Origin: Castellaniella hirudinis
Lineage (GTDB): Bacteria; Pseudomonadota; Gammaproteobacteria; Burkholderiales; Burkholderiaceae_B
Direction of reading: 5' to 3'
DNA length: 64,000 nucleotides
Assembly (NCBI RefSeq): GCF_042651965.1
Contig: NZ_JBHSDY010000010.1
Location: forward strand, 372,001 to 436,000
How positions within the stretch are numbered: the first letter of the stretch is position 1; every line of letters starts with the position of its first letter. The translations under genes and the position numbers were made by a program. The notes beneath the pieces are model-generated. The model did no database searches. It had not been told where the DNA came from and worked only from the letters and a program-made list of their open reading frames with translations. Below are positions 18,450 to 28,438 of this stretch, in pieces.

Positions 18450-19949
18450 TCAGGTGTTTTGAGTCGCCGGACCGCTGGATCGGTCCTGAATCACGCCGGG
18501 GCGCTGGCGATCCCGCTGGTCCTTGATCGCCACCCGCAGCGCGATCAGGACGATGATCGAGATCACGGCCAGGCCGGCCGCCATCGCGGTCGGCCACGAA
18601 GACCGGTTCAGAATCCAGAAAACGACCGCCGTGATCAGGGCGATACCCACGGAAGTGCCGATGCGCTGGCCCGTCTGCATGATGGCCCCGGAACTGCCCG
18701 CGTAATCCAGCGGCACGTCCATCAGCGTCAGCGCCTGATTGGGGCTGATCACCAGGCCCTGGGCCACGCCGATGAACGACAGCGTCAGCAGCAGCCACCA
18801 GGCGCTGGCCAGATCGTACGCCTGCAGCCCGACCACCACGCCGCTCAGGACCAGCCCGGCCAGGGCCAGCAGCAGCCCGATGATGACGATCCGGCGGCCA
18901 TAGGCCATCACCCGGCGGCCGGCCCAATCCGAGGCCCAGGACGACAGCAGGGCGGCGGGAATGCCGAACAGGCCGGACAACAGGGCCGACATGCCCAGGC
19001 CTTCCTGGACGTACAGGGCGACCAGCACCCAGACGCTGGTCATCCCCAGAAAATACAGCGCCATGATCAGCACGCCGTTGCTGAAACTGGCGGTGGAAAA
19101 GATCCGCAGGTCGACCATGGGGCTGAGCCCCCGGCGCGTCGCGCGGCGCTCCCAGGCGATCCAGGCGGCCGTCAGGCCCAGGCTCAGCGGCAGCAGCAGC
19201 CAGGTCAGCGGCGATGCGTGGGATTCGACGAAGGGATACAGAAAGGCCAGCACCGCCAGCCCCAGCAGCAGGGCGCCGAAGGGATCCAGGGAGCGCCAGC
19301 CCGAGGCGGATGAAGCCGATGCGCTCGGCCAGCGGATCAGCGGCCGCGGGAACCACCTGAAACCGAGCACGAGGATGACGAGGCCGATCGGGACGTTGAC
19401 CAGGAACGTCAGCCGCCAGCCCAGCTCCAGGCCGCCCAGCTCGATCAGCAGTCCGCCGAGCGCCGGGCCGATGGCCACGGAAAACCCCACCGCCGTGCCG
19501 AAATAGCCAAAGGCGCGGCCGCGCTCCGCGCCCCGGAAATAATGCTGGATCATGCCCAGGCCCTGCGGATTGAGCAGGCCCGATCCCACGCCTTGCACGA
19601 AACGCGCGCCGTTCAGCCAGGTGGCGTCCGGCGCCAGCCCCGCCGCCACGGAGGCCAGCGTGAACAGGGCCACGCCGATCAGGAACAGGCCGCCGCGCCC
19701 CATCAGGTCGCCGGCGCGCCCGGCCGCGACGAGCACCACGCCGAAGGTCAGCGCATAGCCCGACAGCACCCACTGCATGTCGGATTGCGTGGCATCGAGC
19801 GCGACGTGGATGGAGGGCAGGGCGACGTTGACGATGCTGACCCCGATCAGGGACATGAAGATCGTGGTCAGCAGGACGGCCAGAATGCGCCATCGGCCGG
19901 GATCCGGCCGATGGGACTGCGCGGGGGTGGACGCGGAAGACGAGGTCAA
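18450..19949 (-). CDS. DHA2-type MFS drug/proton antiporter
   Basis: This inner-membrane transporter of 499 residues probably has 14 membrane segments, as in the EmrB/QacA group. LTTIFMSLIGVSIVNVALPS lies in the first segment, GYALTFGVVLVAAGRAGDLMGRGGLF contains the D-x-x-GR loop between segments 2 and 3, and RFVQGVGSGLLNPQGLGMIQ near 105 fits the family. The antiporter-type segment YFGTAVGFSVAIGPALGGLL lies near 165. The only upstream start is a TTG at 19949 that overlaps the thioredoxin stop as TTGA, so translation is probably coupled. The substrate is unknown. The C-terminal tail is short and charged. Confidence 0.87.
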   Translation of the reverse strand: MTSSSASTPAQSHRPDPGRWRILAVLLTTIFMSLIGVSIVNVALPSIHVALDATQSDMQWVLSGYALTFGVVLVAAGRAGDLMGRGGLFLIGVALFTLASVAAGLAPDATWLNGARFVQGVGSGLLNPQGLGMIQHYFRGAERGRAFGYFGTAVGFSVAIGPALGGLLIELGGLELGWRLTFLVNVPIGLVILVLGFRWFPRPLIRWPSASASSASGWRSLDPFGALLLGLAVLAFLYPFVESHASPLTWLLLPLSLGLTAAWIAWERRATRRGLSPMVDLRIFSTASFSNGVLIMALYFLGMTSVWVLVALYVQEGLGMSALLSGLFGIPAALLSSWASDWAGRRVMAYGRRIVIIGLLLALAGLVLSGVVVGLQAYDLASAWWLLLTLSFIGVAQGLVISPNQALTLMDVPLDYAGSSGAIMQTGQRIGTSVGIALITAVVFWILNRSSWPTAMAAGLAVISIIVLIALRVAIKDQRDRQRPGVIQDRSSGPATQNT

Positions 19950-20326
19950 TGCGTCGTGGACGAGGCTTTTTCCTGCGCGGCGATTTCCGTGTGAACCTGG
20001 GCCATGTCCACGGCCTTCACCTGGGTCAGCAGCTCTTCAAGCTGCGAGGCGGACAGCGCGCCGGCCTGCTGGAACAGCAGCACGTTCTCGCGGAAGACCA
20101 TCAGGGTCGGAATGGAGCGGATGCGCAGCGCGGCCGCCAGTTCCTGCTGTTCCTCGGTGTTGATCTTGGCGAAGGTGACGTCCGCGTGCTTTTCAGCCGC
20201 AGCCTCGAAGGTCGGGCCGAACTGGCGGCAGGGGCCGCACCAGGGGGCCCAGAAATCGATGATCAGGGGCTGATCGGCCTGGGTGGCGGCCTGGAAGGTG
20301 TCTTGGGTGAGTTCAATGACGCTCAT
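19946..20326 (-). CDS. Thioredoxin-family protein
   Basis: This cytoplasmic disulfide reductase of 126 residues has the active site WAPWCGPCRQF, with cysteines at 30 and 33, the cis-Pro segment RSIPTLMVF near 71, and no signal peptide. It is longer than TrxA by about 18 C-terminal residues (TEIAAQEKASSTTH-type tail). The ATG has GGAG upstream. The stop overlaps the TTG start of the MFS pump. It is a secondary thioredoxin rather than an obvious TrxA: the helix after the active site reads RQFGPTFEAAA rather than KMIAPILDEIA. Its specific partner is unknown. Confidence 0.87.
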   Translation of the reverse strand: MSVIELTQDTFQAATQADQPLIIDFWAPWCGPCRQFGPTFEAAAEKHADVTFAKINTEEQQELAAALRIRSIPTLMVFRENVLLFQQAGALSASQLEELLTQVKAVDMAQVHTEIAAQEKASSTTH

Positions 20327-20408
20327 GGGGACTCCGGAATCGGATCAGGGCGGCAGGATGCCGCCCGGGATGCTCTGTAGGTGGGGACGATGAGCGGGAT
20401 TGCAAGGA

Positions 20409-21701
<1,293 letters not shown>

Positions 21702-21792
21702 GGTGTCTCCTCTCTTGTTGGGTACAGCTTCGCCATTCTAAAACCCTTTCAGCATCAGTTGTAAGAAAGAATCAGCGGTAAACTGGCGCCCT

Positions 21793-22839
21793 ATGTTGAT
21801 CATCGGATTCGAGAGCTCCTGCGACGAGACCGGCGTGGCCGTGGCCTGCACCGAGCGCGGCCTGCTGGCGCATGCCCTGCACAGCCAGATCGCCATGCAC
21901 CGGGACTACGGCGGCGTGGTGCCGGAACTGGCCTCGCGCGACCATATCCGCCGCATCGTGCCGCTGACGCGCCAGGTGCTGGACGAGGCCGGGGTGCGGC
22001 CGGACGAGCTCGATGCGGTGGCCTACACGGCCGGTCCCGGGCTGGCCGGCGCGCTGCTGGTGGGGGCGGGTTTTGCCCGGGCCTTTGCCTGGGCGCGCGA
22101 CCTGCCCGCCATCCCCATCCATCACCTCGAGGGCCACCTGCTCTCGCCTCTGCTGGCCGATGCCGTGCCCGAATTCCCCTTCGTGGCGCTGCTGGTGTCG
22201 GGCGGGCATACGCAATTGATGCGGGTCGATGGGGTGGGGCGCTACGAATTGCTGGGTGAGACCCTGGACGACGCGGCCGGCGAGGCCTTCGACAAGAGCG
22301 CCAAGCTGATGGGCCTGGGGTATCCGGGCGGACCGGAGCTGTCGCGGCTGGCCGAATCCGGCGATGCGCGGGCCTATGCGCTGCCGCGCCCCATGCTGCA
22401 TAGCGGCGATCTGGATTTCAGTTTCAGCGGCCTGAAGACGGCGGTGCTGACCCGTATGCGGGCCTTGCAGGACGAGGGCCGCGCCACTGATCACGCGGCT
22501 CGCGCCGATCTGGCAGCCTCGACCGAGGCCGCCATCGTCGACGTGCTGGCGGCCAAGTCCTTGCAGGCGTTGCGCCGCACGGGTCTCAAGACCCTGGTGG
22601 TGGCGGGCGGCGTGGGCGCTAACCGGCACCTGCGCGTGCGCTTGCGCGAGGCCCTGGACGCGATGGGCGGGCAGGTGTATTTCCCGCCGTTGCACTTGTG
22701 CACCGACAATGGCGCCATGATCGCCTGGGCGGCCGTGCTGCGGCTGCGCGCCGGTCTGGTCGACCTGCCGTCTCTGCGCGGCGACGCGGCCTTCGAAGTG
22801 CGGCCCCGCTGGGATCTGCGGGACGTCTGCGTCGCCTGA
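21793..22839 (+). CDS. tsaD: tRNA N6-threonylcarbamoyladenosine transferase TsaD
   Basis: TsaD transfers the threonylcarbamoyl group to A37 of ANN-decoding tRNAs. The 348-residue length matches the family. Visible features are the N-terminal LIIGFESSCDETGVAV, the metal-binding histidines in IHHLEGHLLSP near residue 108, LLVSGGHTQLMRV, DDAAGEAFDKSAKLMGLGYP near 160, and VAGGVGANRHLR near 272 followed by CTDNGAMIAWA. The ATG at 21793 is the first residue of the conserved N-terminus. The gene ends one base before the convergent plsY stop, so no room is left for separate terminators. Confidence 0.96.
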   Translation: MLIIGFESSCDETGVAVACTERGLLAHALHSQIAMHRDYGGVVPELASRDHIRRIVPLTRQVLDEAGVRPDELDAVAYTAGPGLAGALLVGAGFARAFAWARDLPAIPIHHLEGHLLSPLLADAVPEFPFVALLVSGGHTQLMRVDGVGRYELLGETLDDAAGEAFDKSAKLMGLGYPGGPELSRLAESGDARAYALPRPMLHSGDLDFSFSGLKTAVLTRMRALQDEGRATDHAARADLAASTEAAIVDVLAAKSLQALRRTGLKTLVVAGGVGANRHLRVRLREALDAMGGQVYFPPLHLCTDNGAMIAWAAVLRLRAGLVDLPSLRGDAAFEVRPRWDLRDVCVA

Positions 22840-22840
22840 A

Positions 22841-23482
22841 TTATTTCTTCTTGGTCCCGATCCGGCTTTCTTTGCCCGCCAGCAGGCGGGCGATGTTTTC
22901 TTTGTGGCGCGCCAGCAGCAGGACGCTGATGATCACGATCACGGAAATGGTCAAGGGGTCCGCACGCCAGGCCACCTTGTCCCCCAGGATGTAGTAGAAG
23001 GGGGCGAAGATGGCCGCCAGGATCGCGGCCAGGGACGAATAGCGCGTCACCAGCGCCACGATCAGCCAGGTGGCGGCCGTCGCCAGGGCCAGCCAGGGCT
23101 GCAGCGCCAGCAGCACGCCCAGGGCCGTCGCCACGCCCTTGCCGCCGCGAAAGCCCAGGAACAGCGGGTACAGGTGGCCCAGAAAGGCCCCCAGGCCGGC
23201 CAGGGGGATGGCGGCCTCGGGCAGCAGACCGCGCTGCACAGCCCAGAAGGCCAGCGCCACGGCCAGCCAGCCCTTGGCGGCATCGCCCAGCAGGGTCAGA
23301 ATGGCGGCCGGCTTGTTGCCGCCGCGCAGCACATTGGTCGCCCCCGGGTTGCCCGAACCGAAGCTGCGCGGGTCCTTCAGGCCCATGGCGCGGCTGACCA
23401 CGACGGCGAAGGGCACAGAGCCCATCAGGTAGCCGATGAACAGGGCGACGGCCACGCCGAGGATGGAAACGAAAGGAGTCAT
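22841..23482 (-). CDS. plsY: Acyl-phosphate:glycerol-3-phosphate acyltransferase PlsY
   Basis: PlsY is the membrane acyltransferase that makes lysophosphatidic acid from acyl-phosphate. The 213-residue protein shows the family motifs GYLMGSVPFAVVVSR near residue 17, DPRSFGSGNPGATNVLR near 37, GDAAKGWLAV near 68 and FRGGKGVATALGVLL near 105. Five membrane segments are expected. The start is the ATG at 23482. An upstream in-frame ATG at 23539 would add a segment that partly lies in a repeat element and is not typical. No strong ribosome-binding site is seen. The tail ends in IGTKKK. Confidence 0.94.
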   Translation of the reverse strand: MTPFVSILGVAVALFIGYLMGSVPFAVVVSRAMGLKDPRSFGSGNPGATNVLRGGNKPAAILTLLGDAAKGWLAVALAFWAVQRGLLPEAAIPLAGLGAFLGHLYPLFLGFRGGKGVATALGVLLALQPWLALATAATWLIVALVTRYSSLAAILAAIFAPFYYILGDKVAWRADPLTISVIVIISVLLLARHKENIARLLAGKESRIGTKKK

Positions 23483-23522
23483 GGTAGAAGGGCGGCAGTG
23501 GGTAAGTGATGGGCGCATTTTA

Positions 23523-23687
23523 AAGGAACCCCTGAACAAGTCCCCGCGCCGCGTTCATCTGCGGACTCGGGCGGTCTGCGGCGTTGCTCATCCTCGCCAT
23601 AGCGACGGCTATGGCTGCGGTTCGCGCCTTGCATCCCATCCCGATCCGCAGCGCCCGCTTTCCGCTCGACTTATTCAGAGGTTCCTT
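23523..23687. repeat. MITE-like element with 20-bp terminal inverted repeats
   Basis: The left end (23523-23542) and right end (23668-23687) are inverted copies that agree at 18 of 20 bases. A perfect 8-bp inverted repeat with a 4-base spacer sits in the centre (23596-23615). No transposase is inside. The element fills the gap between the divergent plsY and surE genes. Related ends occur at 28282-28300 and, as a pair fused back to back, at 40411-40435. It looks like a small non-autonomous mobile repeat. Confidence 0.75.
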
Positions 23688-23746
23688 CAGCGCCGCAGGG
23701 CGCGGGTACAATTCGCACCATCCGGTTTCAGGCAGGAATGAAGAAA

Positions 23747-24493
23747 ATGCGCATCCTGGTGTCCAACGACGATGGCTACAACGCAGCGGGGATCGAGGCC
23801 CTGGTCGCGGCACTGCGGCCGCTGGGCGAGGTCACGGTGGTGGCCCCCGAGACCAATTGCAGCGCCGCGTCCAATTCACTGACGCTGCGCCGCCCCCTGT
23901 CGGTGCGTCAGGCAGCCAACGGCTTTCACTACATCAACGGTACGCCTTCGGATTGCGTCCACGTGGCGCTGACGGGGCTGCTGGGCTTCAAGCCCGACCT
24001 GTTGGTCTCCGGCATCAATAACGGCGCCAATATGGGTGACGATACCCTGTATTCGGGTACGGTGGCCGCCGCGATGGAAGGCTACCTGTTCGGCGTGCCG
24101 TCCATGGCTTTTTCCCTGGTGGACCGCGAATGGCGCAATCTGGACTGCGCCGCCCAGGTGGCGCACGAACTGGTGGTCCGGTTTCGCGACCGGCCCTGGA
24201 ACGAGCCGCTGCTGCTCAACGTCAACATCCCGGCCGTGCCTTATCGCGATCTGGCGGGCTTTCGCACGACGCGGCTGGGACGCCGCCATCCGGCCGAGCC
24301 CGTCATCCGCAGTACCACGCCCTATGGTGAAACCGTATACTGGATCGGCCCGGTGGGGCGCGCGCTGGACGGCGGCCCCGAGACGGATTTCGGTGCGCTC
24401 GAAGCGCATGCCGTGTCGATGACGCCTTTGCGCGCCGACCTCACCGATCACGCGCGGACCGACGCGGTCGCGCGCTGGATGGAAGCCCGATGA
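23747..24493 (+). CDS. surE: 5'/3'-nucleotidase SurE
   Basis: SurE is a metal-dependent phosphatase acting on nucleoside monophosphates and short polyphosphate, linked to stress survival. The 248-residue protein has the metal-site motif MRILVSNDDGYN (Asp8, Asp9), ETNCSAASNSLT near 39, YINGTPSDCVHVAL near 63 and VSGINNGANMGDDTLYSGTV near 87. The ATG at 23747 is preferred over that at 23738 because AGGA (23734-23737) is nine bases before it but directly touches the earlier ATG. Family members also usually begin MRIL. The stop overlaps the pcm start (ATGA), so the cluster surE-pcm-nlpD is coupled. Confidence 0.95.
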   Translation: MRILVSNDDGYNAAGIEALVAALRPLGEVTVVAPETNCSAASNSLTLRRPLSVRQAANGFHYINGTPSDCVHVALTGLLGFKPDLLVSGINNGANMGDDTLYSGTVAAAMEGYLFGVPSMAFSLVDREWRNLDCAAQVAHELVVRFRDRPWNEPLLLNVNIPAVPYRDLAGFRTTRLGRRHPAEPVIRSTTPYGETVYWIGPVGRALDGGPETDFGALEAHAVSMTPLRADLTDHARTDAVARWMEAR

Positions 24494-25311
24494 ACAAACC
24501 GCGTCATCCGCTGGACAAGCCGGCCCGCAGCACGCGCACCGCCCCGACGGGCTCTGCGCTGGGGCCCGGCTATTCGGCCGCCAACAGCAATACGCGCATC
24601 CACGGACCGCGCCCCTTCACTTTGCCGCAAGCTCCGATTCGGACGCCCGCCGCGCCCGCGGCCAATCTGGGCTTGAATTCGGACCGGCTGCGCCTGCAGA
24701 TGGTGCACCGCTTGCGCGAGCAGGGCATCACGGATGAACGGGTGCTGTCGGCCATGCAGGCGGTGCCGCGCCACCTGTTCGTGGATCAGGGGCTGGCCAG
24801 CCGGGCTTACGAGGACGCGGCCTTGCCGATCGGCTATGGCCAGACGATTTCCCAGCCCTGGGTGGTGGCGCACATGCTGGCCGTCATGAGCGATGGCCGC
24901 ACGCCTGCGCGGGTCCTGGAGATCGGTGCGGGCTGCGGTTACCAGGCCGCCGTGCTGGCCCAGTTCGTCCCCGAGGTCTACGCCATCGAACGGGTGCGCG
25001 GCCTGTACGATCAGGCCCGTCTGAACCTGGCGCAAGGGCGTGCCCGAGGCCGGGTTCGCCTCAGTTTCGGTGACGGGATGCAGGGGCTGGAACACCGCGC
25101 GCCCTTCGATGGCATTGTCGTGGCCGCCGCGGGGGTTAAAATCCCAGAAACTTTGCTGCATCAGTTGGCCGTGGGGGCGCGTTTGATCGCCCCGGAAGGC
25201 ACAGCGCATCAAAGGCTGATTCTGATCGAGCGGACCGGTCCGTCGTCCTGGCACCGGCTCGAGCTCGAAGATGTCCGATTCGTACCGCTGCGTCCCGGCA
25301 CGCAGACTTAA
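24490..25311 (+). CDS. pcm: Protein-L-isoaspartate O-methyltransferase
   Basis: Pcm methylates isoaspartyl residues in damaged proteins so that they can be repaired. The protein has 273 residues. The first 65 or so are a Pro/Ala/Thr-rich extension absent from E. coli Pcm (208 residues). The enzyme core starts near RLRLQMVHRLREQGITDERV and contains AVPRHLFVD, GYGQTISQPWVVAHML near 117, the SAM-binding VLEIGAGCGYQAAVLA near 143, and DGIVVAAAGVKIPETLLHQL near 205. The ATG overlaps the surE stop. Long N-terminal extensions occur in other betaproteobacterial Pcm proteins, as I recall. The role of this one is unknown. Confidence 0.93.
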   Translation: MNKPRHPLDKPARSTRTAPTGSALGPGYSAANSNTRIHGPRPFTLPQAPIRTPAAPAANLGLNSDRLRLQMVHRLREQGITDERVLSAMQAVPRHLFVDQGLASRAYEDAALPIGYGQTISQPWVVAHMLAVMSDGRTPARVLEIGAGCGYQAAVLAQFVPEVYAIERVRGLYDQARLNLAQGRARGRVRLSFGDGMQGLEHRAPFDGIVVAAAGVKIPETLLHQLAVGARLIAPEGTAHQRLILIERTGPSSWHRLELEDVRFVPLRPGTQT

Positions 25312-25328
25312 GTTAGTAGGAGAACCAC

Positions 25329-26189
25329 ATGCTCGATGGGACGCTGGTGACAGATGCTCCGTTCACCCAATCGCCACACACCGGGCGTTTTTTGTCATAT
25401 CGCCGTCCCAAGGCCGCTCTGCTGCTGACGGTGCTGCTGTCGGTCGCCGTCCTGTCGGGCTGCGCCTCGCGTTCCGCGCGCGCGCCCGTCTCCGATCATT
25501 CCAGCGGCACGGCCACGACGGCGGGCGCTCAGGCTGCTTCAGGCACCTACGTCGTGCGCGCGGGCGACACGCTGTACAAGATCGCCCAGGCGCATGGCAT
25601 GGAAGTCTCGCGCCTGTCGCAGTTGAACAACATCACCAATCCCTCTCAACTGGCCATCGGCCAGGTCCTGCGCCTGGACAGCGGCACCTCGATGCCTTCT
25701 TCGGGCGCCACAACCTCGCCGGTCAAGACGACGCCGCCCCCGGCCGGCAGCGAGACTGCCGGCGCCACGGCGGGCGGTGCGGCCGCGCCGGCCGACACCT
25801 CGGCGGCGCGCGCCAGCGATGCCGGCGTGATCGCCTGGAGCTGGCCCAGCAACGGCAAGATCATCCAGGGCTTCAACGCCACCACCAAGGGCATCGACAT
25901 CGAAGGCTCGGTGGGCGCGCCCGTGACGGCCGCTGCCGAAGGCAAGGTCATGTACGCCGGCAACGGCGTGCGCGGCCTGGGCAATCTGATCCTGCTGGGC
26001 CACAGCAACGGTTTCATCACAGCCTATGCCCACAATCAGTCCCTGCTGGTCAAGACCGGCGAATCCGTGAAGAAGGGGGCGAAAATCGCCACCCTGGGCC
26101 AGAGCGACACCAGTTCGCCGCGCCTGCACTTCGAGATCCGCCGTCGCGGCACGCCCGTGAACCCCTTGTCCTACCTGCCGGCGCGATGA
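25329..26189 (+). CDS. nlpD: LysM/M23 lipoprotein NlpD-like, amidase activator
   Basis: This predicted outer-membrane lipoprotein of 286 residues has a lipobox VLSGC with Cys45, after a hydrophobic stretch at 28-42. A LysM domain follows (TYVVRAGDTLYKIAQAHGM near 72), then a Pro/Thr/Ala-rich linker, then an M23 (LytM) domain from about 165 to the end. The first metal-ligand motif is degenerate: the usual His before GIDIEGS is Lys/Thr-flanked. The late LHFEIRRRGTPVNPLSYL is kept. Degenerate LytM domains act as activators of cell-division amidases rather than as enzymes. AGGAG lies just before the ATG. rpoS, which often follows nlpD in proteobacteria, is absent here. Confidence 0.9.
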   Translation: MLDGTLVTDAPFTQSPHTGRFLSYRRPKAALLLTVLLSVAVLSGCASRSARAPVSDHSSGTATTAGAQAASGTYVVRAGDTLYKIAQAHGMEVSRLSQLNNITNPSQLAIGQVLRLDSGTSMPSSGATTSPVKTTPPPAGSETAGATAGGAAAPADTSAARASDAGVIAWSWPSNGKIIQGFNATTKGIDIEGSVGAPVTAAAEGKVMYAGNGVRGLGNLILLGHSNGFITAYAHNQSLLVKTGESVKKGAKIATLGQSDTSSPRLHFEIRRRGTPVNPLSYLPAR

Positions 26190-26965
26190 TCCCGACGCTG
26201 GTCTTCGACCTGGAAACGATTCCGGACGCGGACGGCCTGCGGCGCCTGAATCCGCAGTGGGCCGATCTGCCGGATGCCGACCTGATCGAAGCCGCGCTGG
26301 CCCAGCGCCGCGAGACCCACGGCAACGATTTTCTGCCCCTGCATTTGCAGAAGATCGCCGTCATCGGCTGCGTGTTCCGCGACGACCAGGGCTTTCGCGT
26401 GCGGACCCTGGGCCAGGCCGACGATCCCGAAGAAACCCTGATTTCCGGGTTCTTCAAGACCGTCGGCCACTACACGCCCACCCTGGTCAGTTGGAACGGT
26501 TCGGGCTTTGACCTGCCGGTGCTGCACTATCGCAGCCTGATCCACGGCGTGGCGGCGCCGCGCTACTGGGACACCGGCGAGGACGACCGCGATTTCCGCT
26601 TCAACAACTACCTGAACCGCTATCACACCCGCCACGTCGATCTGATGGACGTGCTGGCCAAATTCAACGGCCGCGCCAATGCGCCGCTGGACCAACTGGC
26701 CAAGCTGTGCGGCTTTCCCGGCAAGCTCGACATGGATGGCGGGCAGGTCTGGCAGGCCTGGCATGCCGGGGACCGGGACCACGTGCGCAACTATTGCGAG
26801 ACCGACGTGGTCAACACCTGGCTGGTGTATTGCCGCTACCGCCTCATCAAGGGCGAACTGGACGCCACCGCCTACGCGGCCGAACTCTCGCTGGTGCGCG
26901 ACACCCTGGCGGTGATCGACGCGCCCCACTGGAAAGAATTCCTCTCTGCCTGGCATCATGGTTGA
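26186..26965 (+). CDS. Predicted 3'-5' exonuclease, PolB-like DEDD family
   Basis: This ribonuclease H-fold protein of 259 residues resembles the predicted PolB-like 3'-5' exonuclease domain. The first motif is LVFDLETIPD, with metal ligands Asp8 and Glu10. The second is SWNGSGFDLPVLHYR near 100, and the third is NYCETDVVNTWLVYCRY near 205. A basic segment HLQKIAVIGCVF lies between them. It probably trims single-stranded DNA or RNA, but the substrate is unproven. The start overlaps the nlpD stop (ATGA) and the stop overlaps the rlmD start by 8 bases, so it is embedded in the same operon. Confidence 0.85.
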   Translation: MIPTLVFDLETIPDADGLRRLNPQWADLPDADLIEAALAQRRETHGNDFLPLHLQKIAVIGCVFRDDQGFRVRTLGQADDPEETLISGFFKTVGHYTPTLVSWNGSGFDLPVLHYRSLIHGVAAPRYWDTGEDDRDFRFNNYLNRYHTRHVDLMDVLAKFNGRANAPLDQLAKLCGFPGKLDMDGGQVWQAWHAGDRDHVRNYCETDVVNTWLVYCRYRLIKGELDATAYAAELSLVRDTLAVIDAPHWKEFLSAWHHG

Positions 26966-28280
26966 ACCCATTCTGTTGACCCTGGACATCGAGTCGCTGG
27001 ATCTCGAGGGACAGGGTATTGCCCATCACGAGGGCAAAGTCGTCTTTACCGAGGGCGCGCTGCCCGGCGAACGGGTCCTGGCCCGCGTGAAGCGGCGCAA
27101 GCCGTCCTTCGACAAGGCCAAGGTCGAGCGCGTCCTGCGGCCGTCTTCGCAGCGCACCCAGCCGCCGTGCCCGCATTTCGGGGTCTGCGGCGGTTGTGCC
27201 ATGCAGCACCTGGAGCCGGCGGCGCAGATGGCCGTCAAGCAGCGTTCCCTGGAAGACGCGCTGGAACACATCGGCAAGGTCAAGCCGCAGCAGATCCTGC
27301 CGGCGCTGCAGGGGCCGACCTTCGGCTACCGCCATCGCGCCCGCCTGTCCGTGCGCCTGGTGCAGAAAAAAGGCGGCATGCTGGTGGGCTTTCGTGAACG
27401 CGGCAGCAGCTATGTGGCCGATATGCAGACCTGTCTGGTGCTGCCGCCGCACGTCTCGGCCTTGCTGATGCCGCTGCGCACACTGATCGGCGGCCTGTCG
27501 CGGCCCGACCGCATGCCGCAGATCGAAGTCGCCGTGGGTGACGAGTCCACCGTCTTCTGCCTGCGGCACCTGGAACCCTTGACGCCGGACGACCTGGAAC
27601 GCCTGCGTGCCTTCGGCGTCCAGCATCGCATCGACTGGTGGCTGCAGCCCAAGGGACCGGAAACCGCCCATCCCCTGGACCCGGACCGGGCCGACGTGCT
27701 GGCCTATGCGCTGCCGGCCTACGGCCTGCGGATGCATTACCGGCCGGCCGACTTTACCCAGGTCAACCCGTACATCAACCAGGCCTTGATCGCGCGGTCG
27801 CTGACCTTGCTGGACGTCCAGCCCGGCGACCGTGTCGCCGACCTGTTCTGCGGGCTGGGCAATTTCAGCCTGCCGCTGGCCACGCAAGGCCGCGCGGTCG
27901 TGGGCATCGAGGGCAGCGCCACGCTGGTGGCCCGCGCCCGCGAAGACGCCGCCCGGCAGGGCCTGGCGGACAAGGCCGAATTCACTGAACTCAATCTGTT
28001 CGAGGTCGATACCGACTGGTTGCGCGGTCTGGGCCATTTCGACCGCATGCTGATCGACCCCCCGCGCGAAGGCGCGCTGGCCGTGGCGCAGGCGCTGGCC
28101 GCTTTGGCGCCGGACGAACGTCCGCGCCGCATCGTGTACGTGTCCTGTAATCCCGCAACCCTGGCGCGCGATGCCGGGATGCTGTGCCATGTGGGGGGAT
28201 GGACATTGAAGGCCGCGGGTGCGGTCAATATGTTCCCGCACACGGGACACGTGGAGTCGATCGCGGTTTTCGAACCCTAG
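26958..28280 (+). CDS. rlmD: 23S rRNA (uracil-1939-C5)-methyltransferase RlmD
   Basis: RlmD (RumA) methylates U1939 of 23S rRNA. The 440-residue protein has an N-terminal TRAM domain and four iron-sulfur cysteines at 71, 77, 80 and 159 (PPCPHFGVCGGCAMQH and DMQTCLVL). The SAM-binding region is DLFCGLGNFSLPLA near 295, and the catalytic Cys is near 397 in YVSCNPATLARD. The C-terminus MFPHTGHVESIAVFEP is followed at once by a repeat-like sequence. The last codons differ from a second copy of the same 18 bp at 30536, whose frame reads AIAVFERC then stop, so the natural 3' end may have been displaced. Confidence 0.94.
   Translation: MVEPILLTLDIESLDLEGQGIAHHEGKVVFTEGALPGERVLARVKRRKPSFDKAKVERVLRPSSQRTQPPCPHFGVCGGCAMQHLEPAAQMAVKQRSLEDALEHIGKVKPQQILPALQGPTFGYRHRARLSVRLVQKKGGMLVGFRERGSSYVADMQTCLVLPPHVSALLMPLRTLIGGLSRPDRMPQIEVAVGDESTVFCLRHLEPLTPDDLERLRAFGVQHRIDWWLQPKGPETAHPLDPDRADVLAYALPAYGLRMHYRPADFTQVNPYINQALIARSLTLLDVQPGDRVADLFCGLGNFSLPLATQGRAVVGIEGSATLVARAREDAARQGLADKAEFTELNLFEVDTDWLRGLGHFDRMLIDPPREGALAVAQALAALAPDERPRRIVYVSCNPATLARDAGMLCHVGGWTLKAAGAVNMFPHTGHVESIAVFEP
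28258..28275. repeat. 18-bp direct repeat, left copy, in the 3' end of rlmD
   Basis: The sequence CGATCGCGGTTTTCGAAC occurs here and again at 30536-30553 in the same orientation. Both copies are in a frame reading IAVFE. The two copies bracket an MFS gene and vapBC. This is the pattern of an attachment-site or insertion duplication at a gene's 3' end, although no integrase is present. Confidence 0.7.
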
Positions 28281-28281
28281 G

Positions 28282-28300
28282 GGAATCTCTGAACAAGTCC
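28282..28300. repeat. Single end of the MITE-like repeat
   Basis: This stretch agrees with the left end of the 23523-23687 element at 17 of 19 bases. No matching opposite end is seen nearby, so it is a solo or decayed end. It begins immediately after the rlmD stop codon. Confidence 0.6.
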
Positions 28301-28346
28301 TCACGTCGTCCACCTCGCCGCTTGCAAGCGGTTCGGATTCGTCAAG

Positions 28347-28376
28347 CACGGAGCAGTCCGCAGGGACTGCTCCGTG
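28347..28376. terminator. Perfect 13-bp hairpin with 4-base loop
   Basis: Bases 28347-28359 and 28364-28376 are exact reverse complements around the loop GCAG. No T-run follows, so it is not a classical intrinsic terminator. It may end or stabilise the rlmD transcript, or be part of a repeat. It lies directly upstream of the MFS gene. Confidence 0.45.
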
Positions 28377-28438
28377 TCCGGTCTCATCCTTCCGTTGCGG
28401 CCGCCGACGGAAAGTGCGCTATTCCGCGCACGGTCTGG

